This document shows, piece after piece, positions 45,975 through 55,653 of a stretch of DNA of 64,000 nucleotides. Below the pieces are notes generated by a model, which was given only the letters and a program-made list of their open reading frames with translations, was not told the origin of the DNA and did no database searches. The stretch lies in contig NZ_WXYN01000051.1 in the NCBI RefSeq assembly GCF_016881065.1, positions 558,001-622,000 of the forward strand. The letters are read 5' to 3'. This DNA is from Planococcus soli. GTDB lineage: Bacteria > Bacillota > Bacilli > Bacillales_A > Planococcaceae. A program made the translations under genes and the position numbers. Within the stretch, counting starts at the first letter, position 1, and each line of letters starts with the position of its first letter.

Positions 45975-46451
45975 TTCGCGCAAACTGATGATGGAAGAAC
46001 GGTCGCGAAGCCGATGTTTATGCATCAGGAAGTAAGGATCCTGTTCGATTAGCGGCAGTTCGGAATAATAGGCTTCCACTGCCTGCTTCAGCTCTTCTGA
46101 AACTATCGGAATTTCCTGTATGAAAAACGGCTTGCGTTCTGTTACAGCTTCGATTGAAGTGGTTAAGATGCCGATCAGCTTTTCATGGTCGAATCCTTCC
46201 ACCCAAACTCCACCTGGAGCCAACTTGACCTTGGCACGGATGAAAGAGCGCAAGGCTCCCGGGTAATTGCTTCTTCTCCAATGGTACATGCCGACTGCCA
46301 ATTGGATCCATCCGGTCAGGGGATGCATTTTGTCTTTAGGTGCAATTGACTTCCAGTATTCTTCGCCAACTTCATGGCATTCAAAATAATCTTTTTCTTT
46401 GTTGAAATTTACGATGTATTGAATAAACAGCGGATGTTGAAGTGGATGCAT
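45951..46451 (-). CDS. ypuF: DUF309 family protein YpuF
   Basis: 166 residues. DUF309 helical signature FECHEVGEEYWK (~22) and GWIQLAVGMYHWRRSNYPGA (~47). The family folds as an all-helical, TPR-like domain of unknown function. RBS AAAGGGG on the minus strand. Divergent from scpA. Confidence 0.88.
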   Translation of the reverse strand: MHPLQHPLFIQYIVNFNKEKDYFECHEVGEEYWKSIAPKDKMHPLTGWIQLAVGMYHWRRSNYPGALRSFIRAKVKLAPGGVWVEGFDHEKLIGILTTSIEAVTERKPFFIQEIPIVSEELKQAVEAYYSELPLIEQDPYFLMHKHRLRDRSSIISLREQKKRRNL

Positions 46452-46534
46452 TTTGATCCCCTTTCTACTATAATAAAGTGTAACTGCCCATTAATGGGGA
46501 TGGATGAGTATTTTAACAGTCAGGTGGTACAGTC

Positions 46535-47308
46535 ATGTCTTACGAAGTAAAAGTGGAGGCCTTTGAAGGCCCTCTTGATTTATTATTGCATTTAATCCAC
46601 CGTTTGGAAATTGATATTTACGATATTCCTGTTTCACAGATTACTTCACAGTATATGGAACACATACGAGCTATGCAAGTTCTGGAACTAAACGAAGCGA
46701 GTGAATACCTGGTCATGGCAGCCACATTGCTGGCGATCAAAAGCAAAACTTTGCTGCCGGTCCATGAAGGCGAGCTGGACGAAATTGAATACGAGTTCGA
46801 CGAGCAGGATCCGCGCGAAGAGCTGGTATCGCGTCTTGTAGAATACCGGAAATTCAAAGATGCCTCCGAGAATCTAAAGGAGTTGGAAAGCAAACGTTTC
46901 TTTATTTACACAAAAGCGCCTATGGATTTATCGGAAATTCAAGCAGCCATTCCATACGACCAGTTAGACCTCGAGGTAAACGCTTATGACATGCTTGGGG
47001 CATTTCAGAAAATGCTCCGCCGGAAGCAATTAAAAGCGCCATTGTCAGCGCGCATCGCCAGACAAGAGATTTCCATCAAACACCAAATGACCTCGATCGT
47101 CGATCAGTTGAGGTTGTCAAAGGGACGCACATCTTTTAGCAATCTGTTTCCATCAGACGATAAAACCGTTCTGGTGGTATCGTTCTTGTCAATTTTGGAA
47201 TTAATGAAACGGCAAGTCATTGCGGTGGAGCAGGAAACAAACTTTACCGATTTAATGGTGGAACTCAGAAAGGACAAGTGGGAATATGAAGACGAATCTT
47301 TCCAGTAA
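46535..47308 (+). CDS. scpA: Segregation and condensation protein ScpA
   Basis: 257 residues, RBS CAGGTGG. Kleisin N-terminus YEVKVEAFEGPLDLLLHLI and the winged-helix C-terminus FLSILELMKRQVIAVEQ are intact. Bridges the SMC dimer heads, together with ScpB, to organise and separate chromosomes. Overlaps scpB by 23 bp. Confidence 0.96.
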   Translation: MSYEVKVEAFEGPLDLLLHLIHRLEIDIYDIPVSQITSQYMEHIRAMQVLELNEASEYLVMAATLLAIKSKTLLPVHEGELDEIEYEFDEQDPREELVSRLVEYRKFKDASENLKELESKRFFIYTKAPMDLSEIQAAIPYDQLDLEVNAYDMLGAFQKMLRRKQLKAPLSARIARQEISIKHQMTSIVDQLRLSKGRTSFSNLFPSDDKTVLVVSFLSILELMKRQVIAVEQETNFTDLMVELRKDKWEYEDESFQ

Positions 47309-47876
47309 GATAGAGGCGCTGCTTTTTGTGGCAGGAGACGATGGCCTCACGTTAAAGCAGCTTCAGTTTTTGACGGAAGCAGACGATGTCGAACTGCAGG
47401 ATGGCATCAAGGAATTGGAGGCACGCTGCTCCGATTCTGCATGCGGCATCTGCCTGAAGGAACTGGCAGGCGTCTTTCAGCTGGTGACCAAGCAGGAAGT
47501 GGCAGAAACCATTCAAAAGCTGGTGGAAAATCCGACTGTTCAAGCCTTGTCTCAAGCCTCCTTGGAAGTTTTGGCTATCATTGCCTATAAGCAGCCGATT
47601 ACGCGTGTAGAAGTCGAAGACTTACGCGGTGTGAAAAGCGAAAAAGCATTGCATACTTTGGCTGCTAAAGGCCTGGTTCAGGAAACGGGAAGGGTTGAAG
47701 GGACAGGTCGTGCTATTTTGTATGGCACAACAAAAGAGTTCTTAAATTATTTCGGATTGAAAAATTTGGACGAACTGCCGCCATTGCCTGAAGCAGCAGC
47801 CAGCGATTCAGATGACGAGGCAGATCTTTTTATGACCAGCTTTCAAGAAACTTTTAAAGAAGAAGTAGAAGTGTAA
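47286..47876 (+). CDS. scpB: Segregation and condensation protein ScpB
   Basis: 196 residues, starts inside scpA. Two winged-helix domains, the second with SLEVLAIIAYKQPITRVEVE and LRGVKSEKALHTLAAKGLV. Binds ScpA and modulates SMC. The genes dacB, spmA and spmB that separate scpB from rluB in B. subtilis are missing. Confidence 0.96.
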   Translation: MKTNLSSKIEALLFVAGDDGLTLKQLQFLTEADDVELQDGIKELEARCSDSACGICLKELAGVFQLVTKQEVAETIQKLVENPTVQALSQASLEVLAIIAYKQPITRVEVEDLRGVKSEKALHTLAAKGLVQETGRVEGTGRAILYGTTKEFLNYFGLKNLDELPPLPEAAASDSDDEADLFMTSFQETFKEEVEV

Positions 47877-47932
47877 AGCATTATTTGCGGAAGGCTGCGC
47901 TATTGACAGTCTTCTTTTCTTTTGAGCTTAGA

Positions 47933-48098
47933 GCTTCCGCTTTACGAAGAAATGTGACATAATTCCGAGAGGAACGAACGGCATATCGAGTTATTGTAAT
48001 ACATTTGCAGTGCTTGGCGGGAACGTCCGAAAACATGTTTTTCGGTCTTTCCTGCTGCAGTGTCCGGCCATTGGGCTGAACAAGCGCGTACGCTTTTC
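47933..48098 (+). repeat. Diverged copy of the dispersed repeat
   Basis: GCTTCCGCTTTAC (47933) and GCGTACGCTTTTC (48086) mark the ends, 153 bp apart, each close to the 13-mer. Inside are CCGAAAAACATG-like palindromes (CCGAAAA/TTTTTCGG) and CAGTGTCCGGCC. It fills the 250-bp gap where dacB-spmA-spmB lie in spore formers. The right end touches the rluB leader. Confidence 0.5.
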
Positions 48099-48128
48099 GA
48101 AAAAAATACTAATGAGGTGAACTTATTT

Positions 48129-48860
48129 ATGGAAAGATTACAGAAAGTACTTGCACATGCAGGCGTGGCATCACGACGTAAGTCGGAACAATTGATATTG
48201 GATGGCAAAGTGAGAGTCAATGGAAAAACGATCAAAGAATTGGGTGTTAAAGTTTCAAGCACGGATAAGATCGAAGTTGAAGGTGTCCAGCTTGAAAAAG
48301 AACAGAAAGTGTATTACTTGCTTTACAAGCCTCGCGGCGTAATTTCTGCTGTTTCGGATGATAAAAACCGCAAAGTCGTCACAGACTTTTTTGGGGATAT
48401 TGAAAAACGGATTTATCCGGTTGGCCGCTTGGATTATGATACATCCGGATTATTGATTATGACCAACGATGGCGAATTTGCCAATATGCTGACGCATCCA
48501 AAATTTGAAATCGACAAAACATACGTAGCCCGTTTAAAAGGGATTCCGGAAAGAGATGACCTGAAAAAATTGGAGCGCGGCATCAAGCTCGAAGACGGCA
48601 TGACTGCACCTGCTAAAGTAAAGCTGTTATCGGGAGATAAAAAAACAGGCAAAGCCATTGTCCAGATCACGATTCACGAAGGAAGAAACCGTCAAGTCCG
48701 TAGAATGTTTGAAGCGATTGGCTACCCGGTACAGAAATTAAGCCGTGAACAATTTGCTTTTCTGACACTGCACGGTTTGAACGCCGGCGAGTCGCGGGAG
48801 CTTTCTGCGCATGAAGTTAAACTATTACGCGTTCTGGCTGAAACGGGCAAGCGCGTCTAA
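48129..48860 (+). CDS. rluB: 23S rRNA pseudouridine synthase RluB
   Basis: 243 residues, ATG 48129 after GAGGTGAA. S4 RNA-binding domain (ERLQKVLAHAGVASRRKSEQ), then the RsuA-family active site GRLDYDTSGLLIMTNDG with the catalytic Asp (~103), and HEGRNRQVRRM. Modifies a helix-89-region uridine of 23S rRNA by family. Precedes resA as in B. subtilis. Confidence 0.94.
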   Translation: MERLQKVLAHAGVASRRKSEQLILDGKVRVNGKTIKELGVKVSSTDKIEVEGVQLEKEQKVYYLLYKPRGVISAVSDDKNRKVVTDFFGDIEKRIYPVGRLDYDTSGLLIMTNDGEFANMLTHPKFEIDKTYVARLKGIPERDDLKKLERGIKLEDGMTAPAKVKLLSGDKKTGKAIVQITIHEGRNRQVRRMFEAIGYPVQKLSREQFAFLTLHGLNAGESRELSAHEVKLLRVLAETGKRV

Positions 48861-48951
48861 CGTTCACAAACACTTCAAAACTCCAGACTTGCGGCCGTTT
48901 AAACTTTGCTATAATTAAGTTTGCATAATATCCCTCGAAGGAGGAACAAGG

Positions 48952-49512
48952 ATGGACGAACGAGCAGTTCCACAAAAGAACGACAAAAAGAAAAAAAGAG
49001 CAGTAATGAGAACCGTTATTTTGGCGATTTTGATAGCCGCCATCGGCTATACCATCTATAACAGTGCTACGGCCGAGGAAGTCAGCTTGCTGGAAGTCGG
49101 GGACAAAGCGCCTGATTTTACACTAGTGGATCTTGAAGGCAATGACCATAAATTATCGGATTATGAAGGCCAAGGAGTCTTTTTGAATTTCTGGGGTACA
49201 TGGTGCAAACCGTGTGCAAAAGAAATGCCAGCCATGGATCGTCAGTATGAAGCCTTTTCGAACGATGGTGTTCAAGTGCTCGCAATCAACATTGCGCAAT
49301 CAGATTTTGAAGTCCAATCTTTCGCTGATCAATACGGCTTGTCGTTTCCAGTAGTGATTGATAAAACAAAAAGTGTAATGACGGCTTACAGCATAAGGCC
49401 ATTGCCGACCACAGTGCTTGTTAATCCGGAAGGCAACATCGAGCGCATCATTACAGGTGAAATGACGGAACAGGATATTGAAGGGTTTATGGAAGAAATC
49501 AAACCTGAATAA
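48952..49512 (+). CDS. resA: Thiol-disulfide oxidoreductase ResA
   Basis: 186 residues, RBS GAAGGAGG. Membrane anchor at ~18-38, then an extracytoplasmic thioredoxin fold with the active site WGTWCKPCAKEMP (~84-87) and the cis-proline RPLPTTV. It reduces apocytochrome c cysteines before haem attachment. A TATAAT at 48911 probably belongs to its promoter. First gene of resABC. Confidence 0.96.
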   Translation: MDERAVPQKNDKKKKRAVMRTVILAILIAAIGYTIYNSATAEEVSLLEVGDKAPDFTLVDLEGNDHKLSDYEGQGVFLNFWGTWCKPCAKEMPAMDRQYEAFSNDGVQVLAINIAQSDFEVQSFADQYGLSFPVVIDKTKSVMTAYSIRPLPTTVLVNPEGNIERIITGEMTEQDIEGFMEEIKPE

Positions 49513-49525
49513 GGAGATTTTTTGG

Positions 49526-51184
49526 ATGGAAAATTTACAATGTCAATGTGGTCATACGAATCCGCCTGGTACGAAGCTTTGTGAATCGTGCGGGCGGTCT
49601 TTGACTGAAAAGGAACAAAACAGCAAGCTCGTAGATATGCGATATGAAGGAACAGCCAGACGTTCGCAAACCTATAACAAATCGGTCATCGATAAAATTT
49701 GGAACTTTTTTTCAAGCGTAAAAGTGGGCGTCAGCATTATTGTCGTCTTGCTGGTGGCAGCGGCCATCGGGACAATCCTCCCGCAGCAAGCGTTTGTTCC
49801 GGCGAGTACTGAAGCGACGATCAAGGATTACTACGCTGATACTTACGGCAGTGTGGGGCGCGTCTATCATGCACTTGGGTTCCATGACTTATACAGCTCC
49901 TATTGGTTTATCGCGTTAGTCGGAATGTTGGCTATTTCGTTGGTAATTGCCAGCCTGGATCGTTTTGTACCGCTTTATAAGTCATTAAAAAATCAACGAG
50001 TTCTGCGCCATCCGAGCTTTATGGACAAGCAGCGCATCTATGGAAGCGGTCCTGCAGCTGAAGATACGCTGGAAAAGGCGGAAACAAAGTTAAAAGAATT
50101 GAAATACAATGTCCGGACGGATAAAAATGGTTTATTAGCTGAAAAAGGCCGCTTTTCCAGATGGGGTCCCTACGTAAATCATATCGGCTTGATCATTTTC
50201 CTTTTTGGCGTCATGCTGCGTATGATTCCAGGGTTTTATATTGATGAAAGCCTATGGCTGCGTGAAGGCGAAACAAGAGCCATTCCTGAAGTGCCGGGCT
50301 ACTACCTAGAGAGCAAAAATTTTGAGCTTGAAAATTACACGGGTGAAGGCGGAGAAGAAGTTTTCGGTGAAGCTTTGGACCGTGTCGGTACGGTAGCGAA
50401 GAATTATCAGACAGATGTTGTGCTTTATCAAAATTCGGAAGATGCATTGCCTGGCGCTGCTGATAGCCAAGAAGTTGTGACAGAGTATCCGATTCGTGTC
50501 AACCAGCCGTTGAAGTTTGATGGCTATGCCATCTACCAGATGGATTTCAGGTTGGATGAGCTGAAAGCAATGACGTTTGCACTGACGAATAAAGAAACGG
50601 AAGAATCGCTTGGTGAATTGACAATAGATTTAATCAATCCGGTCGACAACTATGAACTCGAAGGCGGGTCAACGGTTGAATTGCTTGGATATTATCCGGA
50701 TTTTTCAGGGTTTGAAAATGGTGAACCGCAAACGGCAACGCCATTGCCAAACAATCCGGGTTTCTTGGTGGAATTGACTACTCCGGAAACACCTGAAGGA
50801 GAAACCAGTTTTATTACGATTCAAAATACTGTGGAGCCTTTAGGAGAAAATGACTTTAAATTAACTTTCCTAAGTGCAGATACTCGGGACGTTTCTGGCC
50901 TTACCGTACGGAAAGACAGCACTTTGCCGATTCTTGGGCTTGGCGGTTTAATCTTTATGATCGGTGTAGCGCAAGGAATGTACTTTAATCACCGTCGTTT
51001 CTGGATACAGCAGAAAGCGGATGGTACGGTCTTGTTAGCCGGCCACACCAATAAAAACTGGTTCGGCTTGAAAAAAGATCTTGATCGAGTTGTGGAATAT
51101 GCGTCATTGCCCGCTTACACAGATCAGCAGGATGAAATCGATAAAGTAGAGAAAGCGGAAAAGGAAGGTGAAACACTGTCATGA
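49526..51184 (+). CDS. resB: Cytochrome c synthesis protein ResB (Ccs1)
   Basis: 552 residues, ATG 49526 after AAGGAG. N-terminal zinc-ribbon-like [18 protein letters not shown], then ResB/Ccs1 with membrane helices at roughly 70-92, 130-150, 215-235 and near 475, and a large external loop. Pairs with ResC to deliver and attach haem to cytochrome c. Overlaps resC (ATGA). Confidence 0.95.
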   Translation: MENLQCQCGHTNPPGTKLCESCGRSLTEKEQNSKLVDMRYEGTARRSQTYNKSVIDKIWNFFSSVKVGVSIIVVLLVAAAIGTILPQQAFVPASTEATIKDYYADTYGSVGRVYHALGFHDLYSSYWFIALVGMLAISLVIASLDRFVPLYKSLKNQRVLRHPSFMDKQRIYGSGPAAEDTLEKAETKLKELKYNVRTDKNGLLAEKGRFSRWGPYVNHIGLIIFLFGVMLRMIPGFYIDESLWLREGETRAIPEVPGYYLESKNFELENYTGEGGEEVFGEALDRVGTVAKNYQTDVVLYQNSEDALPGAADSQEVVTEYPIRVNQPLKFDGYAIYQMDFRLDELKAMTFALTNKETEESLGELTIDLINPVDNYELEGGSTVELLGYYPDFSGFENGEPQTATPLPNNPGFLVELTTPETPEGETSFITIQNTVEPLGENDFKLTFLSADTRDVSGLTVRKDSTLPILGLGGLIFMIGVAQGMYFNHRRFWIQQKADGTVLLAGHTNKNWFGLKKDLDRVVEYASLPAYTDQQDEIDKVEKAEKEGETLS

Positions 51185-52365
51185 ATTTAGCCGATTTAAG
51201 TTCAAATCTTCTATATGTGGCGTTTGTTGCCTACTTGATTGCTACATTTGTTTTTGGTGGAGCAGTAAAAGGCAATAAAGAAGGAACATTCAACTCTGAA
51301 AAACGGTGGGGCAAAGTTGCAATCACTATTACACTGATCGGCTTTGTGGCGAACCTTGGGTATTTCTTTACTCGCTGGGGAGCAACAGGCCACGCACCAC
51401 TCAGCAATATGTTCGAATTCACGACTGCTTTCGGCATGACGTTAGTCGGAGGATTCATTATTTTGTATTTCTTATACAAAACGGCGGTTCTCGGTATGAT
51501 CGTATTGCCTGTAGCTTTATTGATCATCGCATTTGCGAGTATGTTCCCGAGTGAAGTAAGCCCGCTTATTCCGGCTCTTCAAACAAGCTGGTTGGCGATT
51601 CACGTCAGCACAGTTGTTATTGCAGAGGGAATTCTCGCCATCAGCGCTGCTGCAGGCTTGATCTATCTGCTGAAGGTAGTAGATCCTGCAAAAAAATCCA
51701 AGCAGCGTTTCTGGTTGGAAGCTATGATGTACTCATTAGTCCTGGTTATTGGATTTGTTGTAGTCAGTTCTTTCTTTTCTCTAACCGGCTATGAAGCCGA
51801 ATTCACTTACGTGGACAAAGAAAGTCAAGAAGCTGCAATTACTTACGCAATGCCTCCTATTTTTGGTATGAATGAGTATGTGGCTTTAACCGACGGCGCA
51901 ATGACGCCTTTAGTTGAAACGCCGGCGCTTGTCCATGCTGGAAAACTGACGACCGTAGTCTGGTCTGTACTCGTCGGGACAATCATTTACTGGTTGATTC
52001 GTTTGATTTTCAGAAAACGCATCTCAGCGCTGTTAAAGCCTTTTGTCAAAAATGTCAATTTGCAGCTGATGGATGAAATTGGCTACCGCGCCATTATTAT
52101 TGGTTTCCCAATATTCACATTGGGTGCGTTGGTTTTCGCCATGATCTGGGCACAAATCGCCTGGTCCCGTTTCTGGGGCTGGGATCCGAAAGAAGTATGG
52201 GCACTGATCACTTGGCTGTTCTATGCTGCTTACCTGCATTTGCGTTTGGGCAAAGGGTGGCAAGGTGAAAAATCCGCATGGCTGGCAGTTATCGGCTTTG
52301 CAATCATCATGTTCAACCTGGTAGCTGTCAATTTAATAATTGCCGGATTGCATTCTTACGCATAA
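51181..52365 (+). CDS. resC: Cytochrome c synthesis protein ResC (CcsA)
   Basis: 394 residues, multiple membrane helices. The haem-handling tryptophan-rich motif is visible as [18 protein letters not shown] (~325), with flanking histidines in LAIHVST and the C-terminal HLRLGKGW. Haem exporter/ligase half of system II. Stop is followed by a terminator, so resDE are transcribed separately. Confidence 0.95.
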   Translation: MNLADLSSNLLYVAFVAYLIATFVFGGAVKGNKEGTFNSEKRWGKVAITITLIGFVANLGYFFTRWGATGHAPLSNMFEFTTAFGMTLVGGFIILYFLYKTAVLGMIVLPVALLIIAFASMFPSEVSPLIPALQTSWLAIHVSTVVIAEGILAISAAAGLIYLLKVVDPAKKSKQRFWLEAMMYSLVLVIGFVVVSSFFSLTGYEAEFTYVDKESQEAAITYAMPPIFGMNEYVALTDGAMTPLVETPALVHAGKLTTVVWSVLVGTIIYWLIRLIFRKRISALLKPFVKNVNLQLMDEIGYRAIIIGFPIFTLGALVFAMIWAQIAWSRFWGWDPKEVWALITWLFYAAYLHLRLGKGWQGEKSAWLAVIGFAIIMFNLVAVNLIIAGLHSYA

Positions 52366-52373
52366 AGAGACGG

Positions 52374-52402
52374 GCCTTTTCCGGTAACGGAAAAGGCTTT
52401 TA
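52374..52402 (+). terminator. Intrinsic terminator after resC
   Basis: 10-bp perfect stem GCCTTTTCCG/CGGAAAAGGC, GTAA loop, TTTTATT. Confidence 0.88.
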
Positions 52403-52440
52403 TTATTGCGCGGGTACCAATATGCAAATTGCAAGTTTGT

Positions 52441-52520
52441 AATGCACTTTGTGAGGGCTGAAAAGCCGCTTCGAGATTGCGGCTTATGCCCGTCAAATCT
52501 GCATGGTGCTTACGCTTTTC
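52441..52520 (+). repeat. Half copy of the dispersed repeat
   Basis: Contains GCGGCTTATGCCCGTC and ends in the 13-mer GCTTACGCTTTTC (52508-52520); the left 13-mer is missing. It lies just before the resD leader. Confidence 0.6.
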
Positions 52521-52582
52521 TTTATTTTTGGCAGAGTTATCGGTACAATGAAACATAACAGAAGAAAGTTGGAGGGGTTATC

Positions 52583-53299
52583 ATGTCGGAAGAGATTACG
52601 GTATTGGTAGTGGATGACGAGGAACGGATTCGCAGATTGCTGAAAATGTATCTGGAGCGTGAAGGTTATTTGGTGGAAGAAGCTGAAAATGGCGTTCAAG
52701 CACTCGAAATGGCCATGGAAAAAGATTATCATTGCATCCTGCTGGATTTAATGATGCCCGAAAAAGATGGGGTAGAAGTGGCTACTGAGTTGCGCGAAAC
52801 AAAAATGACTCCGATTATTATGCTTACCGCCAAAGGAGAAGAAGCCAATCGAGTGGAAGGTTTTGAATCCGGCGCGGATGATTATATCGTTAAGCCGTTC
52901 AGTCCGAGAGAAGTGGTGCTGCGTGTCAAAGCAATTTTGCGGCGTTCATCGGCATATTCGCCAATTTCCAACTCGAGTGTCTCTAAAGACCTGGTAGTAT
53001 TTCCACACCTGACGATCGATCACGATGCACACCGCGTAACGGCTGATGGTGTAGAAGTGAATTTAACCCCAAAAGAATACGAACTATTGTACTTTCTAGC
53101 AAAAGCACCGGATAAAGTTTTCGACCGCGAGCATCTGCTGAAAGAAGTTTGGCATTACGACTTTTTCGGTGACTTGCGGACAGTTGATACGCATGTCAAA
53201 CGATTGCGTGAAAAATTGAACCGCGTTTCGGAATCTGCAGCGAAGATGATTGTCACTGTATGGGGCGTCGGCTATAAATTCGAGGTTGGCAATGAATAG
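52583..53299 (+). CDS. resD: Response regulator ResD
   Basis: 238 residues, RBS GGAGGGG. OmpR class: receiver with VVDDEERIRR, phospho-acceptor Asp in CILLDLMMPEKDG (~57), Thr in IIMLTAKGEE and Lys in YIVKPFSP; C-terminal winged helix (PKEYELLYFLAKAPDKVFDRE, DTHVKRLREKL). Controls respiration and anaerobic genes in B. subtilis, including resA. resE overlaps its end by 8 bp. Confidence 0.95.
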   Translation: MSEEITVLVVDDEERIRRLLKMYLEREGYLVEEAENGVQALEMAMEKDYHCILLDLMMPEKDGVEVATELRETKMTPIIMLTAKGEEANRVEGFESGADDYIVKPFSPREVVLRVKAILRRSSAYSPISNSSVSKDLVVFPHLTIDHDAHRVTADGVEVNLTPKEYELLYFLAKAPDKVFDREHLLKEVWHYDFFGDLRTVDTHVKRLREKLNRVSESAAKMIVTVWGVGYKFEVGNE

Positions 53300-55073
53300 A
53301 ATATGGAATAGTGTTGTCGGGAAGCTTTGGATTACGATCCTGCTTCTCGTTTCCTTTGTCCTTTTTATTGTGACAGTTCTGCTTTTGGAGTTTCTTGGAA
53401 ACTATCATAGCGAAACCGTGGAAGAAACATTGAACAGCGAAGCGAACATGATCGCAAATATTTTCAACGATCATGCTGAGGTTTCAAGTTCGCTGGAAAT
53501 TATCGAAGATGTTATCGGAACAGAAACCAATGCAGTAATAGCAGAAGTACCTTATGACGATAGCTACTATATTCATGACGGACTGAACGGTTCTGAAACC
53601 CGTGAAAAAATATTAAACGAACCATCTTTTCAGAAAGTATTTGAATCGGATGAGACGGTAATGAAAGAAATGCTCCTGCCTTCATTGACAGAACAAAATC
53701 GTTTGGAATCATATATTGTACTGGCCAGCCCGCTGCAAACAGGAGAAGAGCAGCACGGTGTGGTGTTCATATATCAGTCATTGGAAGTAATGGATCGAAC
53801 TGCTGAGCGGACAACCAATATTGTTTTCCTGTCAGCCTTTATCGCCCTTTTATTAACTACTTTTTTTGCTTTCTTCCTATCATCGCGAATTACTTCACCG
53901 CTTCGGAAAATGCGGGAAGGTGCATTTGAACTGGCAAAAGGCAATTTCGATACAAAAGTCAGAGCAACTTCCAGTGACGAGATTGGCCAGTTGGCAACAG
54001 CCTTCAATCAAATGGGCCGCCAATTAAAACATCATGTGGAAGTGATCAATCAGGAAAAAGAACAATTATCGAGCATATTGACATCGATGGCGGATGCCGT
54101 CATTACCTTTAACCAGGACAAAACTGTTTTATTGAGCAATCCGCCGGCAGAGAAACTCATGCAGCAATGGGTCTTTAAAAATGGTTCCACTGAAGCTCAG
54201 CCTCTGCCAGCCGAGATGCTCCATATGCTTGACCATGTGCTGGGTTTTGAAGAAGAAATTGTAGAGGAACTGGAAATTGAGGGAGCTTACTATGCCATCA
54301 ATTTCAGTCCCTTGTACAGTGGAGCGTCCATCCGGGGCGCAGTGGCAGTTTTGCATAATATGACCGAACAGCATCGTCTGGAGAAGCTTAGGGAAGATTT
54401 TATCGCCAATGTTTCGCATGAACTGCGCACTCCGATTGCTATGCTGCAAGGCTACAGCGAAGCCATCTTGGATGACGTCGGCGCAACGGAAGAAGAACGC
54501 CGCGAGATGACAAAAATCATCTATGAAGAGTCGCAGCGTATGGGCAGATTGGTTACAGATTTATTAAATCTGGCGCGGATGGAATCTGGCCATATGCGGA
54601 TTTATAAGGAAATTGTCCAATTGAACAGTGCTATTGAACGCATGACCCTCAAGTTTTCGCAAATTGCGAAAGACAGCGGCGTTCAGTTGTCTTTCGAAAC
54701 CACACTCGATGACTGGGCGGCCAGTGAAATTGACGAAGATCGGATCGAACAGGTCATGACCAATTTGATAGATAATTCAATTCGACACACGCCTGAAGAA
54801 GGGCAAGTAGTGGTCCGTGTCGAACAACAACAGGAGTATGCTAAGATTTCGATCAACGATAATGGAGTCGGGATTTCAGAAAAAGATCTGGAATTTGTTT
54901 TTGAACGATTCTACAAAGCAGATAAGGCTAGAACACTCGGCAAAGGCGGGACAGGTCTTGGTCTGGCAATTGCCAGCAACATCATCAAAGCGCATGAAGG
55001 CAAAATATTTGCAGAGAGTACAATCGGACAAGGGACTTCATTTGTCTTTTTGCTGCCTTTAAAGAATATGTAA
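53292..55073 (+). CDS. resE: Sensor histidine kinase ResE
   Basis: 593 residues from ATG 53292 inside the resD end. Two membrane helices (~9-32 and ~180-202) enclose an external domain; then HAMP (SSRITSPLRKMREGAFELAKG), PAS, the phospho-accepting His in FIANVSHELRTPIAM, and ATPase boxes (MTNLIDNSIRHTP, DNGVGISEKDL, GTGLGLAI). Partner of ResD, sensing redox or respiratory state. Confidence 0.95.
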   Translation: MNRIWNSVVGKLWITILLLVSFVLFIVTVLLLEFLGNYHSETVEETLNSEANMIANIFNDHAEVSSSLEIIEDVIGTETNAVIAEVPYDDSYYIHDGLNGSETREKILNEPSFQKVFESDETVMKEMLLPSLTEQNRLESYIVLASPLQTGEEQHGVVFIYQSLEVMDRTAERTTNIVFLSAFIALLLTTFFAFFLSSRITSPLRKMREGAFELAKGNFDTKVRATSSDEIGQLATAFNQMGRQLKHHVEVINQEKEQLSSILTSMADAVITFNQDKTVLLSNPPAEKLMQQWVFKNGSTEAQPLPAEMLHMLDHVLGFEEEIVEELEIEGAYYAINFSPLYSGASIRGAVAVLHNMTEQHRLEKLREDFIANVSHELRTPIAMLQGYSEAILDDVGATEEERREMTKIIYEESQRMGRLVTDLLNLARMESGHMRIYKEIVQLNSAIERMTLKFSQIAKDSGVQLSFETTLDDWAASEIDEDRIEQVMTNLIDNSIRHTPEEGQVVVRVEQQQEYAKISINDNGVGISEKDLEFVFERFYKADKARTLGKGGTGLGLAIASNIIKAHEGKIFAESTIGQGTSFVFLLPLKNM

Positions 55074-55094
55074 CTTTACAAAGACCAAGACGAC
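55069..55094 (+). promoter_or_regulatory. SigX-type autoregulatory promoter of sigX
   Basis: TGTAAC (55069-55074), 16-bp spacer, CGAC (55091-55094), overlapping the resE stop. This is the -35/-10 word pair of ECF SigX promoters in Bacillus (where the spacer is usually 16-17) and lies 26 bp before the sigX start. Confidence 0.75.
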
Positions 55095-55119
55095 TAATCT
55101 TTAGAACGGGGGGAGTATA

Positions 55120-55653
55120 TTGAATGACTCCGTTTTCCATCGGTTGTACGAAGAGTATCACCAGGATGTTTTTCAGTTTTTAATTTATTTGGTGAAAAAC
55201 AGGCATCTATCGGAAGATTTGATGCATGAAGTTTATATTCGTGCTTTTCGGGCTTACGATCGTTTTGAAGGAAAAAGCTCTGAGAAAACATGGCTTTTTT
55301 CGATTGCAAAAAACGTGGCAATTGATCATTTTCGAAAAACGGCAGTACGCAAAAAGCATTCGATGGAATATTTTGATTGGGAAACACAGCAATTGGTTTC
55401 GTTGGAGCGGATTCCTGAAGAAGTTTCACTATTGAATGAAGATAAAGTGCTGCTGTACAAAACCTTGGACACTTGCACAGGAGACCAAAAAATGGTCATC
55501 ATCATGCGCTTTTTCCAAGACTTATCAATAGCGGAAACCGCTGATGTATTGGGCTGGACAGAAGGAAAAGTAAAAACAACTCAGCACCGCGCAATCAAAG
55601 CCTTGCGTGAAAAATTAACAGCGAGGGAAGGGGGAGATGAAAATGCCGAATAG
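55120..55653 (+). CDS. sigX: ECF RNA polymerase sigma factor SigX
   Basis: 177 residues from TTG 55120, five bases after GGGGGGAG. Sigma region 2 (YHQDVFQFLIYLVKNRHLSEDLMHEVYIRAF, read in parts; WLFSIAKNVAIDHFRK) and region 4 (RFFQDLSIAETADVLGWTEGKVKTTQHRAIKAL, read in parts). Position after resE and before a membrane anti-sigma gene identifies SigX, which responds to envelope stress. Confidence 0.93.
   Translation: MNDSVFHRLYEEYHQDVFQFLIYLVKNRHLSEDLMHEVYIRAFRAYDRFEGKSSEKTWLFSIAKNVAIDHFRKTAVRKKHSMEYFDWETQQLVSLERIPEEVSLLNEDKVLLYKTLDTCTGDQKMVIIMRFFQDLSIAETADVLGWTEGKVKTTQHRAIKALREKLTAREGGDENAE

Noticed and set aside
49526-49600. Zinc ribbon at the start of ResB as a novel fusion
   Set aside because: I recall the same cysteine-rich N-terminus in Bacillus ResB proteins, so it is likely a family feature.
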